7,432 nucleotides of DNA from Porphyromonadaceae bacterium (GTDB lineage: Bacteria > Bacteroidota > Bacteroidia > Bacteroidales > Dysgonomonadaceae), in contig JALHIE010000093.1 in NCBI GenBank assembly GCA_022840285.1, positions 545-7,976 on the forward strand, written 5' to 3'. The translations under genes and the position numbers were made by a program. This document shows positions 1 to 6,895 of this stretch, one piece after another. Within the stretch, counting starts at the first letter, position 1. Each line of letters opens with the position of its first letter. The notes under the pieces are model-generated. The model was given only the letters and a program-made list of their open reading frames with translations. It ran no database searches and was not told where the DNA came from.

Positions 1-441
1 GACAATATGATTCAACAAGCCGAACCCGGGATTGGCAAATGGGGAAATACCGGTAAAGTAGAAAACAAAGGCTTCGAGATCAGCACCCACTATCAGGTCG
101 CCCGTGATTTTCGGCTTTCGGCCAATTACAGTTTATTGAGCATGGCCTATAAAATATTGGCAGCTCCGGAACACAAACTATACGTCAGTGCAAATTACAC
201 GAAGAACAGGTGGAATTTATCTACCGGTATCCAATACGTCGGAAACTTGTATAAAACCGTAAAGCCAGAGCCGGTAAAGGAGAACTTTGTCCTTTGGAAC
301 GCCCGCATCAATTACCGGGCACTCGACTGGTTAAACCTGTTCTTAAAAGGTGAGAATTTATTGGGACAGGAATACGAAATAAATGCCGGATACCCAATGC
401 CGAAAACTACTGTCTTCGGCGGAATCCGGTTACATTTTTGA
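1..441 (+). CDS. TonB-dependent outer-membrane receptor, C-terminal part (5' end outside window)
   Basis: The frame is open from base 1 and ends at TGA 439-441, giving the last 146 residues of a much larger protein (the family is usually 600-900 residues). What is visible is the distal half of a TonB-dependent beta-barrel: alternating polar and aromatic strands, the GNTGKVENKGFEI segment common in these barrels, and the near-terminal block GENLLGQEYEINAGYPMP, followed by a last strand ending in Phe, the outer-membrane sorting signal. Such receptors import chelated iron, cobalamin or other large ligands using TonB-ExbBD energy. The 'YEINAGYPMP' ending resembles BtuB/siderophore-type receptors more than the SusC glycan importers, but plug and ligand loops lie outside the window, so the substrate is unknown. 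The DUF362 gene starts 32 bases downstream on the same strand, suggesting one operon. Family call is firm; ligand class is inference. Confidence 0.88.
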   Translation, partial: DNMIQQAEPGIGKWGNTGKVENKGFEISTHYQVARDFRLSANYSLLSMAYKILAAPEHKLYVSANYTKNRWNLSTGIQYVGNLYKTVKPEPVKENFVLWNARINYRALDWLNLFLKGENLLGQEYEINAGYPMPKTTVFGGIRLHF

Positions 442-473
442 AATTACAGAACGAACAACAAATTAAAAACATT

Positions 474-1380
474 ATGGACAGACGAAATTTCTTGAAAGCC
501 GTTGCTCTTACCGGCGCAGCTGTCACAACCATTAAAGATGCAGATGCGATGAGCGTACTCACTCAATCGTTTCAGACTACAAATGCTGCAGCAAAGTACG
601 ACATGGTTGCCGTATTGGGCGGGGAACCCGAAGCCATGTTTCGCAAAGCCATTGCTGAAATGGGAGGAATCAAACGCTTCATCAACAAGGGCGACAGAGT
701 CTGTGTAAAACCGAATATCGGATGGGATAAGACACCGGAACTGGCAGCGAACACCAATCCAAAACTTGTACAGGAAATTATCAAACAATGCTTTGATGCT
801 GGGGCGCAGGAAGTAACGGTCTTTGACCATACGTGCGACGATTGGCGTAAATGTTACACCAACAGCGGGATCGAAGCTGCCGCAAAAGCTGCCGGCGCAA
901 AAGTTGTTCCCGCACATCAGGAATCCTATTACAAGAGCGTCTCTTTGCCAAAAGGCAGAAGCCTGAAAGAGGCCAAACAATGTACCCATTCTAAAAAATC
1001 ACGGCGGTGCGCAATTGACCATCTCCATGAAGAACTACATGGGAATTGTATGGGACAGGGGATTTTTCCACGCCAACGACTTGCAGCAATGCATTGCCGA
1101 TGTATGCACCTATGCAAAACGTCCTGTCCTGAATGTTGTTGACGCCTACCGGTTGATGAAAACAAGCGGCCCGAGAGGGAAATCGGACGCCGATGTAGTA
1201 TTGTCCAAAGGCCTCTTCATCTCACAAGATATTGTCGCCGTGGATACTGCTGCCGCCAATTTCTTCAACCAGGCCAGGGAAATGCCGCTGGACAAGGTTG
1301 GTCACCTGGCAAAGGGAGAGGAACTGGGTGTCGGAACAATGAATCTTGATAAACTGAATATCAGGAGGGTGAGAATTTAA
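474..1380 (+). pseudogene. DUF362 domain protein with Tat-type leader, broken by a frame-changing deletion near base 978
   Basis: The ATG at 474 gives a leader with a twin-arginine motif (RRNFLK, residues 3-8), a hydrophobic stretch (AVALTGAAVT) and a likely cleavage region near ADA/AM, so periplasmic export by Tat is likely. The domain follows with the DUF362 hallmark VKPNIGW and a TNP motif. Good similarity in this frame stops at SLKEAK (codons to 977). From 979 the +1 frame continues with NVPILKNHGGAQLTISMKNY and runs to TAA 1378-1380. The two pieces are 168 and 133 residues. In relatives I recall about a dozen residues between these blocks, so a deletion of roughly 38 bases (3n+2) fits better than a single-base slip. 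The original frame runs on for 55 unrelated residues to 1142. A TTG at 438 is a less likely start. DUF362 has no settled biochemical role. The neighbouring iron-sulfur gene starts 20 bases downstream, suggesting a shared redox function. A real mutation or an assembly fault are both possible. Confidence 0.82.
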
Positions 1381-1400
1381 CCAATCGTTGTCGAACAATT

Positions 1401-2951
1401 ATGCTTAAAAAAATCCGGATAACCGTATCTGTACTACTTTTTTCTTTAATAACGCTCTACTTTCTCGACTTTGCTGGTTTCCTGCCGGAAAGTATCGGTG
1501 TTCTAACCGATATACAATTCATTCCCGCGTTGTTAGCACTCGATGTTGTTGTTCTTGTCGCGCTGATCATAATAACCCTCATTTTCGGCAGGGTGTATTG
1601 TTCTTCCGTCTGTCCCATGGGTATCTATCAGGATATCGTGGCATGGCTTTCAAAAAAGTTGAAAAAAAAGAAACGGTACACCTACAGCAGGGCAAAGACC
1701 ATTCTCCGATGGAGTATACTGGGAGCCACGCTCGTCGCTTTTTTGTCCGGCTTTACTTTTCTACTCGGACTCCTCGATCCATACGGTGCCTACGGGCGGT
1801 TTGTAACGCATCTTTTCCGCCCTGCCTACCTTGCCGGAAACAATTTATTGGAAACTGTTTTTACATCGTTCAACAACTATAGCTTATACAAAGTAGGTAT
1901 CTACTCACTGGGAGTCTTCTCGCTAATTACCGCCTTAATCACCCTGCTCGTTATCGGTTTTTTGGCTTGGAGAAACGGGAGAACCTATTGCAACACTATC
2001 TGTCCGGTAGGAACCACACTTGGTTTTCTGAGCAGGTTCTCGCTTTTCAAAATCCGGTTTGTTGATGAAAAGTGCAACAGCTGTGGTTTGTGCTCCATGA
2101 AGTGTAAAGCGTCCTGCATCGACTCAAAAAATAAAGTCATTGACCACGACCGGTGCGTTACCTGCTTCAATTGCATTGAAGTGTGCAACCGCAATGCAAT
2201 GAAATACACGCTTGTCGGGCCCAAGAAACAGGAAGCGGTTGAAGCAATTCCGACTTATACTTACATCAAGGAAGACAAACCGATAGACGAATCGAAAAGG
2301 CGATTCCTGTCGGCTACGTTAATAACCAGCCTGACTGCCGGAAAGCTGTTGGCTCAAACCGCCACCGGGTCTGTATTGTCTAAACGCGAATTGAAACGTC
2401 AAACACCCATTGCTCCTCCCGGAGCACTCAGCTTCGATCATTTCCGCGAGAAATGCATTTCTTGTCACCTATGCGTAAGCAAATGCCCGTCGCACGTGAT
2501 AAAACCGGCTTTTCTGGAATATGGACCGGGAGGAATGATGCAGCCCAAACTTTATTTTGACCACGGATTCTGCAACTACGACTGTACGGTTTGCTGTGAC
2601 ATTTGCCCTACAGACGCCCTGGTAAAACTTACCCGGGAGGAAAAACACCATACACAGATGGGAAAAGTGAATTTTATTTTGGAAAACTGCATTGTCTACT
2701 ACGACGAAACAAACTGCGGCGCCTGCTCCGAGCACTGTCCCACTCAGGCCGTCTATATGGTTCCCTACAAGGGTTCGCTAACCATTCCGGAAACAAATCC
2801 GGATATCTGCGTAGGATGCGGCGGATGCGAGTATGTGTGCCCTGCAGTTCCCTATAAAGCCATTTACGTGGAAGGACTGACCGCTCACAACACCATTGAA
2901 ATCAAGCAGGAAAAAGTGGAAGAAGTAGTTATTGATGATTTCGGTTTTTGA
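1401..2951 (+). CDS. Membrane polyferredoxin: NapH-like N-terminal half joined to NapG-like C-terminal half
   Basis: A 516-residue membrane iron-sulfur protein. About four membrane helices (residues 5-25, 41-63, 103-125, 166-189) carry two NapH/NosR-type CxxxCP motifs just after helices 2 and 4 (C67/C71 and C197/C201). Two ferredoxin motifs follow: C225, C228, C231, C235 and C252, C255, C258, C262. Residues 298-317 (SKRRFLS, then a mildly hydrophobic run) look like an internal Tat signal. The last 165 residues hold four more cluster motifs of the MauM/NapG pattern: C352-C362, C391-C402 (extra C399), C430/C439/C442/C446 with a long first spacing, and C470-C480. NapH oxidises menaquinol and passes electrons to periplasmic NapG, so this protein may carry out both steps. 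No nitrate reductase gene is in view. It follows the DUF362 gene by 20 bases and converges on the YqeY gene with 14 bases between. A Lys-rich loop at 85-92 fits the positive-inside rule. Electron-transfer class is firm; partner and substrate are not known. Confidence 0.9.
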   Translation: MLKKIRITVSVLLFSLITLYFLDFAGFLPESIGVLTDIQFIPALLALDVVVLVALIIITLIFGRVYCSSVCPMGIYQDIVAWLSKKLKKKKRYTYSRAKTILRWSILGATLVAFLSGFTFLLGLLDPYGAYGRFVTHLFRPAYLAGNNLLETVFTSFNNYSLYKVGIYSLGVFSLITALITLLVIGFLAWRNGRTYCNTICPVGTTLGFLSRFSLFKIRFVDEKCNSCGLCSMKCKASCIDSKNKVIDHDRCVTCFNCIEVCNRNAMKYTLVGPKKQEAVEAIPTYTYIKEDKPIDESKRRFLSATLITSLTAGKLLAQTATGSVLSKRELKRQTPIAPPGALSFDHFREKCISCHLCVSKCPSHVIKPAFLEYGPGGMMQPKLYFDHGFCNYDCTVCCDICPTDALVKLTREEKHHTQMGKVNFILENCIVYYDETNCGACSEHCPTQAVYMVPYKGSLTIPETNPDICVGCGGCEYVCPAVPYKAIYVEGLTAHNTIEIKQEKVEEVVIDDFGF

Positions 2952-2965
2952 CAAGGCATCCGATC

Positions 2966-3415
2966 TTATCCCAACAGTTTTTTCACCGTTTCCGAGATAG
3001 CCCGTCCTTCGGCTTTCCCTGCCAGTTGACGGGTGGCGACACCCATCACTTTACCCATCTCTTTCATTGACTGGGCACCGGTTTCGGTGATGATCTCCTT
3101 CACGGCCGACTCCAGCTCCTCCGATGAAAGTTGTTGAGGAAGAAATTCCTGTATAACACGCAACTGTGCCAACTCATCAGATGCCAGATCTGCTCTTCCC
3201 TGCGCGGTATAAATCTCCGCACTGTCTTTGCGTTGTTTCACCATTTTTTGCAAGATGGCCGTTGCTGCTTCGTCCGGAAGTTCATCGGATGCACCTTTGG
3301 CTGTTTTGGCTTCCAAAAATTCTTTTTTCACCCCTCGCAGTGCCTCCAAACGAACTTTGTCTCTGGAAAGCATCGCTTTTTTTATTTCGTCGCTAATTGT
3401 ATCGAACAGGTTCAT
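2966..3415 (-). CDS. GatB/YqeY domain-containing protein
   Basis: A 149-residue protein, the usual length of stand-alone YqeY proteins, complete from ATG (3415-3413) to TAA (2968-2966). It shows the family's N-terminal helical part (ISDEIKKAMLSRDKVRLEALR), the central KMVKQRKDSAEIY segment, the EFLPQQLS motif, and the C-terminal MKEMGKVMGV block followed by a short helical tail. The C-terminal fold matches the tRNA-binding tail domain of GatB, the subunit of the Glu-tRNA(Gln) amidotransferase, but the catalytic parts of that enzyme are absent; the cellular role of the free-standing protein is not settled. No signal peptide or membrane segment is present, so it is cytoplasmic. It lies 64 bases after ftsZ on the same strand, a linkage familiar in Bacteroidota. 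It may be read from the dcw cluster, from its own AT-rich leader, or both. Family call is firm. Confidence 0.95.
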   Translation of the reverse strand: MNLFDTISDEIKKAMLSRDKVRLEALRGVKKEFLEAKTAKGASDELPDEAATAILQKMVKQRKDSAEIYTAQGRADLASDELAQLRVIQEFLPQQLSSEELESAVKEIITETGAQSMKEMGKVMGVATRQLAGKAEGRAISETVKKLLG

Positions 3416-3479
3416 AATATTTAAAGTTTAAATGTTTAAAATTCAAAATTCAACGTCCGGGCTTATCCCTTGCTCTTCG
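3416..3479 (-). promoter_or_regulatory. AT-rich leader before the YqeY gene, possible promoter
   Basis: The 64 bases between the ftsZ stop and the YqeY start are G+C-mixed on the ftsZ side and almost pure A/T for the last 35 or so bases. Read on the minus strand, a TTGAATT/TTGAATTTT near-repeat is followed by three TTTAAA palindromes. A TTG followed about 20 bases later by TAAACTTT is a loose match to the Bacteroidota TTG...TAnnTTTG promoter, missing the final G. There is no Shine-Dalgarno sequence. No good terminator is seen after ftsZ; GGG-ATAAG-CCC at 3458-3468 is only a 3-bp stem. A separate promoter for the YqeY gene is possible but weakly supported. Confidence 0.3.
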
Positions 3480-4769
3480 CTAATCGAACAACGATGTTGC
3501 CGAACGGGTCTCTGTCTTGAATAATCGGGGATTGAAATCCCGGTCGCGTTTAAAAACCGGTGTTTTTTCAAGTGCCTCCAGCACCTTATCATCGTCGAGC
3601 TCATCCACAGTAAGGATAAAAGGTTCGAATTTATAATTGGCAGTGGAAAGCATTTTCAATCCCAATGTACCGTAGTACTTATCGATAAGCTTCTGTTCAT
3701 CTTCCTCCTCCTGCCGCCGTTGATCCTCTTTTATTTTTCGTTCCAGTTCTTCCGCTTTCGTTTGCGCTTTATGCTGTTCCTCGATTCCGGGAACATCCAT
3801 GATCGAAAAACCGGTTGCCAGCAAGGTAACCTTGACCTCTTCCCCCAAATCCTTTTCTACGGCAGCACCCCAGATAACTTCGATTTCGTGGCCGAATTTC
3901 GACATAAAATCGTGCAGGGCATTCATCTCCTCCATCATAAGCGGATTTTCTTCTCCAAAAGAGAGGTTGATCAAGATCTTCTTTGCACTGAAAACATCGT
4001 TGTTGTTAAGCAGAGGCGAGTTGATTGCATCTTCGATGGCCCTGTTCACGCGATCCTTTCCGGAGCCAATACCGCGACTCATAATGGCTACACCGCCGTC
4101 TTTCAAAGTGGTTTCCACATCGGCAAAGTCAAGATTTACGTGTCCGTGTATAGTAATGATCTCGGCAATGCTCTTGGCAGCTGTCGCCAGCGTATCATCG
4201 GCTCGGGCAAAGGCATTCAGCATCGTCAGGTCGTGATAAATATCCCGTAGGCGCTCGTTATTGATCACGAGCAGTGCATCCACATTGGCAGCAATCTGTT
4301 CTACGCCCTTCAAGGCTTGCACAATTTTACGCTGCCCTTCGAAAACAAAAGGAATAGTAACGATTCCCACCGTGAGAATACCCATATCCTTAGCGATACG
4401 TGCCACGACAGGAGCAGCCCCGGTTCCGGTTCCTCCGCCCATTCCAGCCGTAATAAACGCCATGCGGGTACCGTCGCTCAGCAAATCCTGAATCAGGTCG
4501 ATGCTCTCCTCAGCAGCTCGTCGGGCCACATCGGGTTTGTTCCCTGCGCCTAACCCTCCCGTGGTATGTTCGCCCAGCTGTATTTTTACTGGTACAGGTG
4601 AACTTAACAAGGCCTGGTTATCGGTATTGCAAAGTGCGAAAGAAACATCGTGTATTCCTTCTTTAAACATGTGGTTTACTGCATTCCCGCCACCACCACC
4701 CACACCGATAACTTTAATGATCGCTTCGGTACGGCTGTTTATTTGAAAATCTAATATATCAGTATCCAT
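3480..4769 (-). CDS. ftsZ: Cell division GTPase FtsZ
   Basis: This is the tubulin-like GTPase that polymerises into the division ring in the cytoplasm. From ATG 4769 it is 429 residues. The nucleotide-binding T1 loop (GVGGGGGNAVNHM, residues 22-34), the tubulin signature GGGTGTG (111-117) and the T7 catalytic loop NLDFAD (212-217, D214 and D217) are all intact, so it should hydrolyse GTP. After the core comes a charged, probably helical linker (EELERKIKEDQRRQEEEDEQ), then an acidic LTVDELDDDKV stretch and TPVFKR (403-408), which probably stands in for the FtsA-binding DIPAFLR peptide, then 21 more residues ending in SLFD. An in-frame GTG at 4793 would add MNEKIIST and overlap the ftsA stop as GTGA. 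The ATG, 20 bases after ftsA, better fits the family's N terminus. It lies downstream of ftsA, the usual order. Confidence 0.97.
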   Translation of the reverse strand: MDTDILDFQINSRTEAIIKVIGVGGGGGNAVNHMFKEGIHDVSFALCNTDNQALLSSPVPVKIQLGEHTTGGLGAGNKPDVARRAAEESIDLIQDLLSDGTRMAFITAGMGGGTGTGAAPVVARIAKDMGILTVGIVTIPFVFEGQRKIVQALKGVEQIAANVDALLVINNERLRDIYHDLTMLNAFARADDTLATAAKSIAEIITIHGHVNLDFADVETTLKDGGVAIMSRGIGSGKDRVNRAIEDAINSPLLNNNDVFSAKKILINLSFGEENPLMMEEMNALHDFMSKFGHEIEVIWGAAVEKDLGEEVKVTLLATGFSIMDVPGIEEQHKAQTKAEELERKIKEDQRRQEEEDEQKLIDKYYGTLGLKMLSTANYKFEPFILTVDELDDDKVLEALEKTPVFKRDRDFNPRLFKTETRSATSLFD

Positions 4770-4789
4770 AGTGGAAATAATTTTTTCGT

Positions 4790-6139
4790 TCACTGATCGT
4801 CGTCCTCTTCCTCAAACATGGTCGAAAACATGTTCTTCATTTTTCCGCCCAGGTTGATGGATTTCTCTTTCTTACCCTTACTTTCTTTTTCTTTCTGCTC
4901 CTTGCCTTTTTCACCTTTTTCCCGTTCACCAAAGAAATTGCTCCATACCGACCCCCTGGACTTTTGATCCGACTGTTCTTCGTCTTCGTACTCTTCAACC
5001 GTCTTCTCACAATTTTCACTGGCAAGCAACAACATTCCCAGCGCCGATGTCAGGGCAGGATCGTTGGCAAACTCCGGCGTGTTGTTCACCAGGGTCTTCC
5101 GGGAAGACGCCTTGCGGACAGGTAAGTCGAACTGCTGATTCAAATACTCTTCCAGGTTTCTCAGTTGAGACGCACCGCCTGTAATCACAAGTCCTGCACC
5201 CAGCTGTTCCTGGTAGCCGGAAAGCCTGATCTGTTCCCTGATGTTGGCTGTGATCTCGTCAAGACGCATCACAATGACCCTGTTTAACTCCACCAGGTCG
5301 ATATCGGGTTTTGAAGAAAAAGGTGAAGAGAAAAGCGAGCTTTCGTTGTTTTCCCGGGCTTTGCCAAATTTTATCTTGTATTGCTCCGCATCGCTTTCCA
5401 CAAAATTAAGTTCCGCTATATCCCTCGTTATGCTTCTCCCTCCAAAGGGTATGGTCACCATACGGCGCAAAAGACCTCCTTTGTAAATGGATAACGTAGT
5501 CGTTCCGGCACCAAAATCGATAAATGCGCATCCCAACTCTTTTTCCTCTTCGGTAAGGGCCATAGCTGCTGCAGCAAGCGGGCCAACGAGGTAACCCGCA
5601 ATTTGCAGGTGTCCCTTCTCAACGATGGTTTTCTCGATGTTCGATGCCAGGTTGGGACGGCCCACCACAACCTGATATTCTGCCTCTACAACGGAGCAGG
5701 TTACTCCAACCGGATTTTTCTCGGGTTTGTCGTCCAAAAAATACTCCACATCACCAATCGCGTACTTTCTCTTCATATCGGGTTTGTACTTGTCGGCCGC
5801 ATTACGAAGTTGCTCCACCACCTCTTCAGTGACGATGCCGGAAGAAGAGAGTTGTTTCATCTCCCGGATTACCTCCGTTTGTACCGATTGTCCTCCCAAA
5901 GAGACATACACTTTCCCGATTTTCTTTCCCAGCGCGTTCTCAAGCATGCTTATCAGTTTTCTTACGATCGCACCGGCTTTATCAATGTTATAAATTGTCC
6001 CCCGGCGGATGCTGTTCTCCGACGGCAAAGAGACACACTCCAAAACGGAAATAACGTTGCTTTCGTTTTTACGTCCGATAATGCCGGTAATTTTGGAAGT
6101 TCCCAAATCGATGGCAGCTATAAATCCTGATTGAGTCAT
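4790..6139 (-). CDS. ftsA: Cell division protein FtsA
   Basis: An actin-fold ATPase that ties FtsZ filaments to the inner face of the membrane and recruits later division proteins. From ATG 6139 it is 449 residues. Visible are the phosphate-1 loop AAIDLGTSK (8-16), the FtsA-specific 1C region with VYVSLGG (77-83), the phosphate-2 loop FIDFGAGTTT (206-215), and the adenosine-motif VITGGASQL (318-326). After the core lies an acidic patch (382-391), a Lys/Glu-rich linker (404-427) and a terminal KMKNMFSTMF segment (433-442) with an acidic tail, which is probably the amphipathic membrane-targeting helix. The ATG sits 5 bases after the ftsQ stop with an A-rich stretch before it. A TTG at 6160 would overlap ftsQ and add seven residues unlike the family, so it is rejected. 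The gene ends within 20 bases of the ftsZ start, so the two are surely co-transcribed. Confidence 0.96.
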   Translation of the reverse strand: MTQSGFIAAIDLGTSKITGIIGRKNESNVISVLECVSLPSENSIRRGTIYNIDKAGAIVRKLISMLENALGKKIGKVYVSLGGQSVQTEVIREMKQLSSSGIVTEEVVEQLRNAADKYKPDMKRKYAIGDVEYFLDDKPEKNPVGVTCSVVEAEYQVVVGRPNLASNIEKTIVEKGHLQIAGYLVGPLAAAAMALTEEEKELGCAFIDFGAGTTTLSIYKGGLLRRMVTIPFGGRSITRDIAELNFVESDAEQYKIKFGKARENNESSLFSSPFSSKPDIDLVELNRVIVMRLDEITANIREQIRLSGYQEQLGAGLVITGGASQLRNLEEYLNQQFDLPVRKASSRKTLVNNTPEFANDPALTSALGMLLLASENCEKTVEEYEDEEQSDQKSRGSVWSNFFGEREKGEKGKEQKEKESKGKKEKSINLGGKMKNMFSTMFEEEDDDQ

Positions 6140-6144
6140 ATGTT

Positions 6145-6876
6145 TTATTTTTTCGTACAAACCACCTGGTTGTCGTATTTCAAACTTATTTCCGAGTACC
6201 TGTTCCAGCCTACTACGTTCAATCCTTTCTCGATGAACAAGGCAAACCGGGCAAATTTTTCGGGATAATTATCCAATTTTCCAAAGGCAATCCTGAAATC
6301 TCCGGCGCGAGGAATCAAATCGACATCTTTGTTGGGCTTAACCACAACCTGGTCGATCCATGCGCTCCATTCGGGATTTTCGTTCAGAAACGCAGCAAAG
6401 TCGTACAGCTCGTTCTGCGCAAACTCCTCATCGATAGCTCCGGTAGCCAGAGGGACATATACCGTAAAATTGGGCGATACGGGCATCCGTTCGCGATTGT
6501 CATCGATGTAAAAGCTGCCTTTTGTGTCGGAGATAACCCGCAAAACCGGTTCACGTTGATAGATATTGGCCACGACCCGACCGTTTTGTGCAGTATACAC
6601 TTCAGCCGACTTTACCAACTTGTTGGTCAGGATCGTATCCAGGATTTCCAACGTATTTATCTCGCTCATTTTTTTTCCTACCGGATACACCTTTTTCCTT
6701 TTCAGTAAATCTTCAACGTCTGACTGATGAATGAACCGAGTATGCACGCTGTCTTTTACAATGACTTCAAATTTATTGCACACCGTGTTCCTGGATGAAT
6801 TACTGAAGTAAATCGCCGAAAAAACAAGATAACCGGTTATCAGTAACGAAGCCAATATGATGAAAAAATTTTTCAT
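6145..6876 (-). CDS. ftsQ: Cell division protein FtsQ/DivIB
   Basis: A 243-residue bitopic membrane protein, normal in length for Bacteroidota FtsQ. A very short cytoplasmic N terminus (MKN) leads into one membrane helix (residues 4-24), then a periplasmic POTRA domain starting near FEVIVKDSVHTRFIHQSDVEDLL (written in part: residues 36-58) and the core FtsQ strand ANIYQREPVLRV (103-114). The rest forms the beta domain that contacts FtsB and FtsL, up to the C-terminal CTKK. The protein scaffolds the septal peptidoglycan synthase complex in the periplasm. The cytoplasmic tail is much shorter than in E. coli FtsQ. Sequence conservation in this family is low; the call rests on topology, the QREPV motif, and its place between murC and ftsA. 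The TAA stop is followed after 5 bases by the ftsA ATG. A -7-like element ends 5 bases before its own ATG. Confidence 0.92.
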   Translation of the reverse strand: MKNFFIILASLLITGYLVFSAIYFSNSSRNTVCNKFEVIVKDSVHTRFIHQSDVEDLLKRKKVYPVGKKMSEINTLEILDTILTNKLVKSAEVYTAQNGRVVANIYQREPVLRVISDTKGSFYIDDNRERMPVSPNFTVYVPLATGAIDEEFAQNELYDFAAFLNENPEWSAWIDQVVVKPNKDVDLIPRAGDFRIAFGKLDNYPEKFARFALFIEKGLNVVGWNRYSEISLKYDNQVVCTKK

Positions 6877-6881
6877 TTACG

Positions 6882-6889
6882 CAAAGATA
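6882..6889 (-). promoter_or_regulatory. TATCTTTG, match to the Bacteroidota -7 promoter element, before ftsQ
   Basis: On the minus strand the sequence TATCTTTG is an exact match to the TAnnTTTG consensus of the primary Bacteroidota sigma factor. Only five bases (CGTAA) separate it from the ftsQ ATG. I see no TTG -33 element at the expected 19-22 bases upstream; that stretch is AAAA-rich. If active, the transcript would be leaderless or nearly so. A chance match is quite possible. Confidence 0.35.
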
Positions 6890-6895
6890 CAAATT

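Noticed and set aside
431..440. TACATTTTTG near the end of the receptor gene as a promoter for the DUF362 gene
   Set aside because: It has extra T's relative to TAnnTTTG and encodes the receptor's conserved last strand and terminal Phe, so the match is not convincing.
978..1142. Cysteine-rich peptide end (HCRCMHLCKTSCPECC) in the original DUF362 frame, resembling a metal-binding tail
   Set aside because: It arises from out-of-frame reading after the deletion; the +1 frame over the same bases gives conserved DUF362 sequence.
1386..1400. TTGT-CGA-ACAA inverted repeat just before the polyferredoxin ATG, possible operator
   Set aside because: Only four base pairs per arm, no match to a known operator, and easily expected by chance.
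1650..1670. Two A_AAA_AAG slippery heptamers in frame in the polyferredoxin gene, as used in dnaX frameshifting
   Set aside because: The -1 frame product has no recognisable sequence, no stimulatory stem-loop or Shine-Dalgarno element is seen nearby, and a Lys-rich cytoplasmic loop explains the A runs.
3720..4250. Long open frames on the plus strand opposite ftsZ, and similar ones opposite ftsA
   Set aside because: They lack any recognisable domain and lie fully antisense to intact, strongly conserved division genes.
4837..5025. Small basic protein of 62 residues on the minus strand, Lys/Arg-rich
   Set aside because: It is an alternate-frame reading of the Lys/Glu-rich FtsA tail; its basic composition follows from the A- and G-rich codons there.
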